A DNA stretch of 53,315 nucleotides. Origin: Bacteroidetes bacterium ADurb.Bin145 (GTDB lineage Bacteria > Bacteroidota > Bacteroidia > Bacteroidales > VadinHA17). Below the pieces are notes generated by a model that was not told where the DNA came from, did not search any database, and saw only the letters and a program-made list of their open reading frames with translations. The stretch covers positions 1 to 53,315 of the forward strand of contig MWDJ01000022.1 of NCBI GenBank assembly GCA_002070505.1, given 5' to 3'. This document shows, piece by piece, positions 8,009 to 16,279 of the stretch. The position numbers and the translations under genes are program-made. Every line of letters begins with the position of its first letter. Positions within the stretch are counted from its first letter, which is position 1.

Positions 8009-8113
8009 TTGCTGAAAATCTCCGAAGGCTTGCTGAAAATCTCAATGGCTTTGCTGAGTATCTCAAAAGTCTTGCTGAGAATCTCCTTAACTTTGCTGAA
8101 AATTTCAGTTATG
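8009..8113. repeat. 21-bp tandem repeat, five units
   Basis: Five head-to-tail 21-bp units, each beginning TTGCTGA followed by a short A/T/C segment such as AAATCTC, start at 8009, 8030, 8051, 8072 and 8093. The period is a multiple of three; read on the plus strand from a TTG at 7997 they would encode heptads of the type LLKISxx. The open frame runs on into the inverted-repeat element and has no family match that I recognise, so I list the repeat rather than a gene. Confidence 0.8.
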
Positions 8114-8127
8114 TCCTTTTCAGGGCC

Positions 8128-8281
8128 TACCCTTTATACACATCTTTCTTTTATTCTCTGCCGAAAGGAGGAGATCCGACGACAGGAGGATGAGGAACCC
8201 ATCCCGACTTGTCGGGAAAGCTCACCGAAGGTAATCTCCAGCCTATTACAGTAGTGAATTATAAGATGTGTATAAAGGGTA
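8128..8281. mobile_element. 154-bp MITE-like element with 19-bp perfect terminal inverted repeats
   Basis: TACCCTTTATACACATCTT (8128-8146) is repeated in perfect inverse at 8263-8281. Inside lie GGAGAT (8170-8175) with ATCTCC (8234-8239), and innermost TCCCGAC-TT-GTCGGGA (8202-8217). The stem can therefore form three nested hairpin levels. No gene is inside and no target-site duplication is obvious. It may be a non-autonomous mobile element or a large structured 3' end behind the regulator gene that stops at 8310. Confidence 0.6.
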
Positions 8282-8309
8282 GTTTCCTGGCCGGAAGGGA
8301 TGTATCAGC

Positions 8310-10523
8310 TTACTGGTTCCGGATTTCACTGGGAGGTATGCCGAATTCATGACTGAACTCGCGGCTGAAGTGTGACAGGTTTTTAAACCCTACAATATAT
8401 GTGACTTCAGATACATTCATATCTGTGGACAAAAGCAGTTCCCTTGCCTTGTTCAGCCTCAGCGATTTTAAATAGCTGCCTATAGTCCTGTTGCTTAACG
8501 ACTTGAATTTTCTGTAAAGCTGGGCACGACTCACTGCCATTTCGTCGCAGAGCCTGTTAATACCGAATTCATCGTCTCCCAGGTTGGATTCAAGGATATT
8601 CCTTACCTTTAAAATGAACTCATCCTCCTTTTTCAGGAATATATCAGTCGTTTCCGGAATATTCCCAAGGGATGAATACCGTTCATAAAGCTTCTTTCGC
8701 AGGTCCACAAGGTTTTTCAACTGAATATGCAGCTCCCGTTCATCAACGGGTTTTGCCAGGTATGCGTCAGCTCCCCTCTCCAATCCGGTAAGGCGCGAGT
8801 CAATGTCGGCTTTTGCCGTCAGCATTACAACGGGAATATGGCTGGTGCGGATATCGTTTTTTACTTTTTCCAGAAGTTCAATCCCGTCCATGACAGGCAT
8901 CATTACATCGCTCAGGACGATATCAGGAATGATCTCCAGGGCTCTTTCAAGACCAATCTTCCCATTTTCGGCTACTTCTATCCTGTATTCATATTTCAGG
9001 ATGGCCTGAAGGTACAACACAACATCATTGCTGTCTTCCACTAAAAGCAGCAAAGGAAGGTTTGATGGAATTATTGATCCGGTTGAAATCCCTTCCCCTC
9101 CTGACTGCACAGGAGAAAACAATTCACCAGCAAAAATGAGATTTGCTTTTTCATCATCCGGACTTGAAGGCAGAACCCCGGCTCCCGGAATATCAGACAA
9201 GGGTGCATTGCGTGTAACGGGCAGGTTAACTATAAATACGGTGCCCTCCTCCTTAACACTATCCACAGAAATTGTTCCGCGCAATACCTGCACGAGCTCC
9301 TTTGTCAGGGCAAGGCCAATGCCGGTCCCGACAGGTGACAACTGGTGTTCCAGACTGTAAAAACGGTCGAACAGATGATCGAGGTGTTCCTTTTCAATGC
9401 CTGTTCCAGTGTCCCTGATCCTGATCGAGTACATTTCCCCATCACCCGTGACTGCGGTTGTAACTTCGACACATCCACCTGCAGGAGTGTACTTCAGGGC
9501 ATTGGAAACAAGGTTGCTTGTAATGTGCATCAGTTTCTCAGGATCAAAATCCATTTCGAAGGCTTCTCTGTCTGACGAAAATCTCAGTTGTATTCCTTTC
9601 CTGATGGCTTCTGAGCTAAACTGTTCGACCTGATAAGCCAGGTATTTGTTTATGTCTCTCCTGACAAAGTTAACTGATATGGCGCCTGCTTCAGTCCTGG
9701 CCAGATTGAGCATCTGGTTAACAAGCTGCAGAAGGATGGTGCTGTTGGATTTTATTTTTTGAAGACCAGTTTCTGACCACTTTCCCGGTTGAGCCTCGAT
9801 TAAGCTTACCATACCATCAATAATCGTCAGGGGAGTGCGAAATTCATGAGTGATATTTGTAAAAAACCTATCCTTGAATTCGTTTATCTCTTTCAGATGC
9901 TTAGCTTCAATCTCCTCAAGCCTCCTCTGCTGCCTTATAAAACGGAGAACAAAGGCGAGAGCCGATCCTGTCAGAATTATTGACAGGATCATCCACATAA
10001 TTGAGTTTAAAGCAGGAGTTACCTGATCGGGGATATGCAGCCAGGGCTTTAATATCACCAGAAGAACAACAATAACGCTGTAAAGAATAAACATCGCAGT
10101 CGGTAACCAGGTCCTTTGCCGGGGTATTGTGGCAAGAACATTTGTAATACCTGACAGAATGAGTCCCCCTGAGGTAGGTATCCCTCCCAGCCTGATGATA
10201 AAATAAAATGTCAGCAGGTGCATTGTCGAACTGATGAAAGTATGAGTCAGCATGTAATTTCTGGGAAACAGAATCTGCAGCAAAAGCGAAAGGGCATACA
10301 GGCTGCTGAAGGCTATCATGTAATTAATGAATATCGTCGCCGCGGAAGCAAAAAGCATGAGCGCAATGCCAATCATCAGAGAAGCAAGGGAGAGAAAGAT
10401 ATGATTTTCAAATACAGTAATGTTGCCCTGAAGTTGTTTGCTTGTGCAACCCGGAAAAGAAAGCTTCTTTTCAAGCCATAAGTTCAGTCTATGTGATTGC
10501 TTGTTTCGCATACCCGGTTGCAT
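8310..10523 (-). CDS. Hybrid histidine kinase/response regulator with AraC output domain, multi-TM sensor
   Basis: 737 residues. About six transmembrane segments lie between residues 40 and 195, with no large periplasmic domain. A dimerisation and phosphoacceptor segment follows, with His226 in THEFRTPL, then the ATPase (LVSNALKYTP, DTGTGIE, GTGIGLAL). A receiver domain starts near 490 (LLLVEDSNDV) with the phosphoacceptor Asp in IVLSDVMMP. Residues 635-735 are an AraC-type DNA-binding domain. The architecture resembles the HTCS regulators of Bacteroidota polysaccharide loci but lacks their periplasmic beta-propeller and Y_Y_Y sensor, so the signal is probably perceived in the membrane. It is divergent from the GH10 xylanase and is the likely local regulator. 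An ATG four codons inside is an alternative start. Confidence 0.9.
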   Translation of the reverse strand: MQPGMRNKQSHRLNLWLEKKLSFPGCTSKQLQGNITVFENHIFLSLASLMIGIALMLFASAATIFINYMIAFSSLYALSLLLQILFPRNYMLTHTFISSTMHLLTFYFIIRLGGIPTSGGLILSGITNVLATIPRQRTWLPTAMFILYSVIVVLLVILKPWLHIPDQVTPALNSIMWMILSIILTGSALAFVLRFIRQQRRLEEIEAKHLKEINEFKDRFFTNITHEFRTPLTIIDGMVSLIEAQPGKWSETGLQKIKSNSTILLQLVNQMLNLARTEAGAISVNFVRRDINKYLAYQVEQFSSEAIRKGIQLRFSSDREAFEMDFDPEKLMHITSNLVSNALKYTPAGGCVEVTTAVTGDGEMYSIRIRDTGTGIEKEHLDHLFDRFYSLEHQLSPVGTGIGLALTKELVQVLRGTISVDSVKEEGTVFIVNLPVTRNAPLSDIPGAGVLPSSPDDEKANLIFAGELFSPVQSGGEGISTGSIIPSNLPLLLLVEDSNDVVLYLQAILKYEYRIEVAENGKIGLERALEIIPDIVLSDVMMPVMDGIELLEKVKNDIRTSHIPVVMLTAKADIDSRLTGLERGADAYLAKPVDERELHIQLKNLVDLRKKLYERYSSLGNIPETTDIFLKKEDEFILKVRNILESNLGDDEFGINRLCDEMAVSRAQLYRKFKSLSNRTIGSYLKSLRLNKARELLLSTDMNVSEVTYIVGFKNLSHFSREFSHEFGIPPSEIRNQ

Positions 10524-10680
10524 TTAAGTTTAATTTAAACTATTAAGCATAATACAAACCTAAATAACAAACAGTTTGATATCTGAGAATTAAGTGATCC
10601 CTAAGCAAAGTTAAACCATGATGAAGTTAAAAACAAAAGAATTATTGATCCTTTCAGATTTTATAAAACAGCCTAACCGA

Positions 10681-10688
10681 TAATTTTG
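10681..10688 (+). promoter_or_regulatory. Candidate -7 box of the xylanase gene
   Basis: TAATTTTG fits TAnnTTTG and lies 55 bases before the GH10 start codon, in the 220-bp gap shared with the divergent regulator. No matching -33 element is visible, so the call is weak. Confidence 0.35.
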
Positions 10689-10743
10689 ATTGTGATGGAA
10701 TGTTGTTAAATTGCAGCATTATATTATCTGAAAGAAAGCGAAC

Positions 10744-11958
10744 ATGAAAAAACTATCTGGACTAATTGTTGCCATAATGCTGGGCCTGACCGTTTCTGCT
10801 CAGACAAACCCTGACTTTGTACCTCTTAAGGAACTTTTCAAGAATGATTTCCTTATCGGCGTTGCTGTCAACGGACGTTCGATATCAGGAGATGCAGGTA
10901 AAATGATTCTCAGTAACTTCAACACACTTACCTGTGAAAACGAAATGAAACCGCAGTCTCTGCTGTATTTCCCCCGTCAAAGTCCTGCCGGAGGTCCTCA
11001 GGGACAGAATCCACAACAGAGACAGCTTCCCCAGGGCGGACAGCCGCCACAAGGCATGGCCGGGTTCCAGCAGGGTCCTTTAAAACTCGATACAATCAAC
11101 GGACTGGTATTCAACTGGACATCAGCAGACCGTATTGCCGATTTTGCAAGACAAAATAACATGTCTATGCGTGGACATACTCTTGTATGGCACAGCCAGA
11201 CTCCCGCCGCATTCTTTACTGACGACAAAGGCAACCAGCTTACAAAAGAACAACTTTATGAAAGGCTGAAAATCTATATGACTGCTGTGATGAACCGCTA
11301 CAAGGATGTTATATTCTGCTGGGATGTGGTTAATGAGGCTCTGTCAGATACTCCCGATAACATTTACAGGACATCAAGCCCGTGGTATAAGATATGCGGT
11401 AAAGATTTTATTGCTCAGGCTTTCAGAATTGCCCGCAGTGTTAATCCAAACGTAAAACTGATTTACAACGATTACAATCTTGTCGATCCGGCAAAGCTGG
11501 AACGTGCAATTACTATGCTTAAGGAGCTTAAGGATGCAGGTGTTCCTGTTGATGGTGTCGGAATGCAGGCTCACTGGAGCAGGGAAGTGACAGGTGAAAT
11601 GATTAACACTGCCATTAATCGTTTTGCAGCACTTGGTCTTGAAGTTCAGATGACAGAGCTTGATGTAACAACCTATACCAGTTTTCATGGAGAAGGTAGC
11701 AAAAATCAAGTCCAGGAAACCCAGCCATATTCAAAAGAGGTTGAGGACAGGCTTGCAGAAAACTATAAGACATATTTCGAGGTAATGCACAAAAATGCCG
11801 ATAAGATAACTTCAGTCACTTTCTGGGGTCTTCACGATGGGATGACCTGGCTTAACGGATTTCCTGTAAGGGGCCGATCTGATTATCCTCTTCTTTTTGA
11901 CAGGGAGATGAAACCGAAGAAAGCATATTATAGCGTGAAATCGATTTATCAGAAATGA
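10744..11958 (+). CDS. GH10 endo-1,4-beta-xylanase with Gln/Pro/Gly-rich insert
   Basis: 404 residues with a Sec signal peptide ending VSAQ (residue 20). The GH10 barrel is clear: NTLTCENEMKP near 61, HTLVWHSQTP at 145, acid/base Glu198 in DVVNEAL and nucleophile Glu305 in MTELDVTT, plus a conserved FWGLHDG near the C-terminus. Known GH10 enzymes cut beta-1,4-xylan internally with retention. Residues 76-113, between the second and third strands, are a low-complexity insert of Gln, Pro and Gly that is not part of the fold and is probably a flexible surface loop. The gene is divergent from the AraC-type hybrid regulator and heads a group of hydrolases. The product is likely periplasmic or surface-exposed. 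Confidence 0.93.
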   Translation: MKKLSGLIVAIMLGLTVSAQTNPDFVPLKELFKNDFLIGVAVNGRSISGDAGKMILSNFNTLTCENEMKPQSLLYFPRQSPAGGPQGQNPQQRQLPQGGQPPQGMAGFQQGPLKLDTINGLVFNWTSADRIADFARQNNMSMRGHTLVWHSQTPAAFFTDDKGNQLTKEQLYERLKIYMTAVMNRYKDVIFCWDVVNEALSDTPDNIYRTSSPWYKICGKDFIAQAFRIARSVNPNVKLIYNDYNLVDPAKLERAITMLKELKDAGVPVDGVGMQAHWSREVTGEMINTAINRFAALGLEVQMTELDVTTYTSFHGEGSKNQVQETQPYSKEVEDRLAENYKTYFEVMHKNADKITSVTFWGLHDGMTWLNGFPVRGRSDYPLLFDREMKPKKAYYSVKSIYQK

Positions 11959-12036
11959 ATTTCAGGATCAGTTTACAGGTTTTTCTCCCGGGAAGGTCCA
12001 TAGGTAGAATTTCATAAGGTTTTTGTGTTTATTGTT

Positions 12037-13455
12037 TTATTTTCTTGGAGACGGACCTTTGAATTCGGGAGTATCTGACATTGTGCAGACTGACTTATCA
12101 TCATCCGTATTAAATATCATAAAATTTGGAGACTCTGCCGTATATGCTGTCCATAATCCTTCACCCCTGCCGTTCGGATTGCCGTATTTGGCGAAATTTG
12201 TCCAGTAATCAACGATATTATTGCTCAGCGCCTCGTCGCCCTTTGTAAAAGGCCTCCAGCTATGCCTGAATGAGTGAAAAACATACCACAGATCGCATGA
12301 GTGCCAGGCTCCGTTATCATCTCCTGGCAAAGCGCGGGCAAACAGGTAGGCGTACGCAGGCTTATCGCTCGTCTTGTCGCGTAGTGCACAGAAATCTGCG
12401 ACAGCTTTCGTCATATCAAGCATATCATTGGCTGTAAATCCAAAAATATAGGAGATATCGGCTATACCGCCTGCACGTGCAACAGTGCTGAAGTTCCCGG
12501 TCATTAGATAATTATCAATAACAGGCGCCGGCATGATACGTTTACCTGTAGCAGCAGTATAATCAGCTGACATCTTCAGCAGTGTGTCGAATGGGAGAGC
12601 ACGCATTTCCTCGAGGCTGACCTTCCCAAAATAATCCATCATAGCCTTGTTGGCCATCTGGGCTGTATCAAGTACCATCGCCGGCATTACGTCTAACAGT
12701 CCGCCGCCGCTCATGCTTATTGCCTGGCTGATAAGACCCTTTGATAAGGGAGAGGCACATAGTGACTGGACACTGCCTCCACCGGCGCTCTGGCCAAAAA
12801 TAGTTATGTTGTTGGGATCACCGCCGAATTGCTCTATATTATTATGTATCCATTTAAGTGCGGCAATCTGGTCGAACAGGCCATAATTACCCGACACACG
12901 ATGAGCGCTTTCAGCTGTCAGAAGCGGGTGCGACATAAACCCCAGAATACCCAGACGGTAAGTAACCTGCACCAAAATAACGCCACGTGAAGCCCAATCC
13001 TCTCCGCCATCCATTTCAGGCTCATAGGAAAATCCTTCACGGTAGCCTCCGCCATGGATCCACATGGCAACAGGCAGTTTCTTTCCGGTTTTGCCTGCTG
13101 CAGGAGTCCAGATATTAAGATAGAGACAGTCCTCCGTGAATGGAACAGATCCACTGGCCCTCCATTCCCTGCCATAGAAACTCTGTGGGTCCCATGTTAC
13201 CTGACAAGCAGCATCACCATATTTGTCTGCTGTTTTCACACCTTCCCATGGAACAACGGGTTGCGGCTCTTTCCAGCGCAGGTCGCCCAGCGGAGGCGCT
13301 GCAAAAGGAATGCCTTTGTACGTAATAATTCCCTTTGTCGGGGTCTCCACTCCAATTATCTGACCACCTTCAATTGTCAGCACCGGATTAGAATCTCTGC
13401 ATGACGCAAATGCAAATAGTATCAAAACCAGAAGAAGAAATGATGAGTTTTTCAT
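12037..13455 (-). CDS. Type-B carboxylesterase lipoprotein, copy 1
   Basis: 472 residues; the signal peptide ends FAFASC, making Cys19 the likely lipidated cysteine. The type-B carboxylesterase fold is shown by YKGIPFAAPP, EDCLYLN, the oxyanion loop HGGG (134-137), the nucleophile Ser223 in GQSAGGG and a catalytic His in AWHSCDLWYVF. The family hydrolyses carboxylic esters. In this xylan-type neighbourhood, removal of acetyl or other ester decorations is a sensible guess, not shown by sequence. It is similar along its whole length to the gene at 13630, so the two arose by tandem duplication. It is convergent with the GH10 gene, with a 78-base gap. Confidence 0.9.
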   Translation of the reverse strand: MKNSSFLLLVLILFAFASCRDSNPVLTIEGGQIIGVETPTKGIITYKGIPFAAPPLGDLRWKEPQPVVPWEGVKTADKYGDAACQVTWDPQSFYGREWRASGSVPFTEDCLYLNIWTPAAGKTGKKLPVAMWIHGGGYREGFSYEPEMDGGEDWASRGVILVQVTYRLGILGFMSHPLLTAESAHRVSGNYGLFDQIAALKWIHNNIEQFGGDPNNITIFGQSAGGGSVQSLCASPLSKGLISQAISMSGGGLLDVMPAMVLDTAQMANKAMMDYFGKVSLEEMRALPFDTLLKMSADYTAATGKRIMPAPVIDNYLMTGNFSTVARAGGIADISYIFGFTANDMLDMTKAVADFCALRDKTSDKPAYAYLFARALPGDDNGAWHSCDLWYVFHSFRHSWRPFTKGDEALSNNIVDYWTNFAKYGNPNGRGEGLWTAYTAESPNFMIFNTDDDKSVCTMSDTPEFKGPSPRK

Positions 13456-13576
13456 AGGATTAAGATTTGTTTGTCAGTAATTGTGGCAATTAAAAACCTG
13501 GTTAAATTAATAAATATTTTTCTGACCCTGACAGTTTTATTTTTAGTTATACGCCGACCGGCCCCGGGATGGAAAT

Positions 13577-13616
13577 AAAAAACCCGGACCTTAAATCAGG
13601 GTTCCGGGCTTTTTTT
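13577..13616 (-). terminator. Terminator between the two carboxylesterase genes
   Basis: CCCGGA (13583-13588) pairs with TCCGGG (13603-13608); an A-run on the left and a T-run on the right give U-tracts both ways. On the minus strand it lies just beyond the stop of the copy 2 gene (13630), so the two esterases are probably separate transcripts. Confidence 0.8.
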
Positions 13617-13629
13617 CTGAAAAGTTTTT

Positions 13630-15048
13630 TTACCTCGGGTAAGTACCCCCTAAATATTTGGGACTGTCTGTTACAACGAGGAGCGCCTTTTCCTCATTAG
13701 CATCGAAAACCATGAATCTTGGTGAATCCGGAGTGCAGGGAGTCCATAGATCGTTTTCTTTTCCGTTCGGATCACCATACTTGGCAAAATTGGTCCAGAA
13801 ATCTACCATCTTAAGACTCAGCTCCTTATCTCCCTCTGTAAATGGACGCCAGCTGTGCCTGAAGGCATGGAACACATACCACAGATCAGAAGAATGGAAT
13901 GCTCCGCTCGAATCGCCTGGTAACTGCCGTGTAAACAGATAGGCATATGCAGGTTTATCGCTCTGCTCAGAGCGCAGCATACAGAAATCAGTGACTGGTT
14001 TAGTCATATCGCTCAGATCGTTGGAAGTAAATCCAATCATATAGGGGATATCTGCAAGCTGACCGGCACGTGCAACATCCGAGAATGTACCTGTTGAAAA
14101 GTAGTTGTCAATAATAGGGCTCCACATAACCCGCTTTTTGGTGGCAGCTGTATAATCAGCCGACATCTGCCGCAGTTCCTCAAATGTGAGAGCACGCATT
14201 TCTGCCAGTGTTGTCTTGTTAAAGTAGTCCATCATCTTCTTGTTTGCCAGCTGAGCAGTATCGAGCGACATACCCGGCCTCGAGTCCGTAAGACCACCAC
14301 CGCTCATAATAACAGCCTTTTTTATCATGCCCTTTGACAATGGGGATGCACATAATGACTGAACACTTCCGGCACCGGCACTCTGACCAAAGATCATAAT
14401 GTTATCCGGATCGCCGCCAAACTGTTCAATATTATTCCTGATCCATTTAAGAGCCGCAGCCTGATCAAGCAGACCATAATTACCTGACACCCCATTGGGA
14501 CTTTCAGCCGACAGCAACGGGTGTGAAAAGAAACCCATTGAGCCGAGGCGGTAAGTCACCTGAACCAGTATTACACCACGCGAAGCATAATCTTCACCAC
14601 CGTCCATTTCCGGTTCATAGGCAAAGCCTTCCCTGTAACCTCCACCGTGTATCCACATGGCTACCGGGAGCTTTTTTCCTTTTTTACCTGCTGCGGGAGT
14701 CCAGACATTAAGATAGAGGCAGTCCTCTGTAAAAGGAACACTTCCGCTTGCACGCCATTCCCTGCCGTAGAAACTCTCAGGATCCCAGGTCGTCTGAGAT
14801 GCGGCATCACCATAAGTGTCAGCTGTTTTTATCCCTTCCCACGGCACAACAGGCTGTGGCTCTTTCCAGCGAAGGTCGCCAACAGGAGGGGCTGCAAAAG
14901 GTATACCTTTATAGGCAATAACCCCCTCTGTAGCTGTTGGCACCCCGATTATTTTGCCACCTTCGATTGTCAGTACAGGGTTCTGGTCACTACATGAGGC
15001 GAGTGCCATTGCAATGATTATCAGAAGAAAAAAAGTTAAGTTTTTCAT
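13630..15048 (-). CDS. Type-B carboxylesterase lipoprotein, copy 2
   Basis: 472 residues, the same length as copy 1. The signal peptide ends MALASC (Cys19). The motifs are the same: YKGIPFAAPP, EDCLYLN, HGGG, GQSAGAG with the nucleophilic serine, and FHSSDLWYVFHAF for the catalytic histidine. Differences are scattered rather than clustered, so both copies look functional and could have diverged in specificity, for example acetyl versus bulkier ester groups. It is followed by its own terminator at 13577-13616. Confidence 0.9.
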   Translation of the reverse strand: MKNLTFFLLIIIAMALASCSDQNPVLTIEGGKIIGVPTATEGVIAYKGIPFAAPPVGDLRWKEPQPVVPWEGIKTADTYGDAASQTTWDPESFYGREWRASGSVPFTEDCLYLNVWTPAAGKKGKKLPVAMWIHGGGYREGFAYEPEMDGGEDYASRGVILVQVTYRLGSMGFFSHPLLSAESPNGVSGNYGLLDQAAALKWIRNNIEQFGGDPDNIMIFGQSAGAGSVQSLCASPLSKGMIKKAVIMSGGGLTDSRPGMSLDTAQLANKKMMDYFNKTTLAEMRALTFEELRQMSADYTAATKKRVMWSPIIDNYFSTGTFSDVARAGQLADIPYMIGFTSNDLSDMTKPVTDFCMLRSEQSDKPAYAYLFTRQLPGDSSGAFHSSDLWYVFHAFRHSWRPFTEGDKELSLKMVDFWTNFAKYGDPNGKENDLWTPCTPDSPRFMVFDANEEKALLVVTDSPKYLGGTYPR

Positions 15049-15190
15049 AGAGTTTAAGTTTAATTTATATGAATAGTTTTATTGAATTTGTAATAATACT
15101 CCCGTAAAGAAAAATGAGAGTCTCCGTGTCTTTTGTATCTATGTCTTACAGCAGATATTTGCATCGATACATTAACGCTGAACATCCCTG

Positions 15191-16105
15191 TTACCTGATG
15201 TTCTTTTTCTCAGTTTTCCAGGTGGGATCTAATGAAAGTCCGCATGGTTCGCCGGTGAAAAGCTTACCGGCTTCGTTGTCCCCCTTAAGCTGCCACAGCA
15301 GCCAGGCTGTTGCAACTTTAGAGAATTCACCTCCATGAGGTTTACTGTATGTACCTCCATGTCCGACATCCATATTAGCAGCAAAGGCAGGTACATGGTT
15401 AATCCTGTTGAAATCGTCCATCCCGTTCTGGTATGCAATATCCTTTTCTCCTCCCAGGATATACAATATAGGGGTATGCACTTTAAGGAGATGATCCTTT
15501 GTTAGTGCTGGCATTCCGGCCATACCGCCTCCTGTACTTGGTAGTATCCCGCTGTTGCAGATGATGACTGTTGATACACGCGGATCGGGGGCAGTCTCAA
15601 GCGCCTGAAGCCCTCCGCATGACATCCCGCTTACTGCTATTTTATCTGTGTTGATTTTATTGAAATACGGACTTGACTTATCGCTGTTTTGAGCTATAGC
15701 CCAGTCAATCGCATCTTTCAGCTGGGAAGATGAGGATCTTCCCCTGCCTTTTTCTCCTTCCGCAGGCATGGGACCGATTGCTATTACCAGAAATCCATAG
15801 GATGATACTTCCGACAGGAAGTTAACATGCTCCCATGGAGAATTGGCGCAGGCTCCGTTGCCCCATGCAAGAACCGGAAGCTTGTTCGAATTGCCAATGG
15901 CAGTCATATCTTTCGGCCTGAAGACAGTGTGGGTCGGCAAAGTGCTCTCGGTAAGCATAATAGCAGGGTACGGACCTGTTCCGCCATCCTCCACCGTTCT
16001 TGAAAGCTGTTGTCCCGACAATGCAGGGACCTGGGTTGAACCGGAATTAATTAAAGTCAGACCGGCCAATACCAGAACAATAAATAAAGGTTGAATTTTT
16101 TTCAT
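15191..16105 (-). CDS. Exported alpha/beta hydrolase, esterase/lipase-like
   Basis: 304 residues with an N-terminal signal-like helix (residues 5-20). The hydrolase core has LPVLAWGNGACANSP as the oxyanion region, nucleophile Ser162 in SGMSCGG, Asp222 in GGEKDIA and His249 in DVGHGGT. The layout resembles dienelactone-hydrolase and cutinase-like enzymes, but the substrate cannot be read from sequence. Gly/Ser-rich loops at 118-127 and 190-199 look like insertions. The gene is divergent from the GH43-like gene across an intergenic region with two copies of a palindromic operator-like repeat, so the two are likely co-regulated. Confidence 0.82.
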   Translation of the reverse strand: MKKIQPLFIVLVLAGLTLINSGSTQVPALSGQQLSRTVEDGGTGPYPAIMLTESTLPTHTVFRPKDMTAIGNSNKLPVLAWGNGACANSPWEHVNFLSEVSSYGFLVIAIGPMPAEGEKGRGRSSSSQLKDAIDWAIAQNSDKSSPYFNKINTDKIAVSGMSCGGLQALETAPDPRVSTVIICNSGILPSTGGGMAGMPALTKDHLLKVHTPILYILGGEKDIAYQNGMDDFNRINHVPAFAANMDVGHGGTYSKPHGGEFSKVATAWLLWQLKGDNEAGKLFTGEPCGLSLDPTWKTEKKNIR

Positions 16106-16148
16106 AATTTTAATATCGCTTTCTTATCGTAAAAACATTGAAAGAATT

Positions 16149-16243
16149 ATTAGTGTAAAATACACATTTAATTAATTCTTTATATCTTTATTCGCAAAAA
16201 TATAAAAGATTTAATTAGTGTAACATACACATTTAATTAATTC
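16149..16243. promoter_or_regulatory. Duplicated 30-bp operator-like site with GTGTA-N3-TACAC palindrome
   Basis: A 30-bp sequence occurs at 16149-16178 and again at 16214-16243 in the same orientation, with one mismatch. Each copy contains the palindrome GTGTA-N3-TACAC (AAA or ACA in the centre) followed by ATTTAATTAATTC. The copies are 65 bases apart, close to six helical turns, in the 174-bp gap between divergent hydrolase genes. The likely reading is two binding sites for one dimeric regulator controlling both genes. The regulator is unknown; the AraC-type kinase at 8310 is a candidate only by neighbourhood. Confidence 0.65.
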
Positions 16244-16279
16244 CAGGGTTCAAAATATACAAATTAACCTTTTAAAATC

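Noticed and set aside
7997-8254. An 85-residue frame covering the tandem repeat and part of the MITE-like element
   Set aside because: It begins with TTG, crosses the left inverted repeat, and its second half has no repeat or family feature; the repeat itself explains the open frame.
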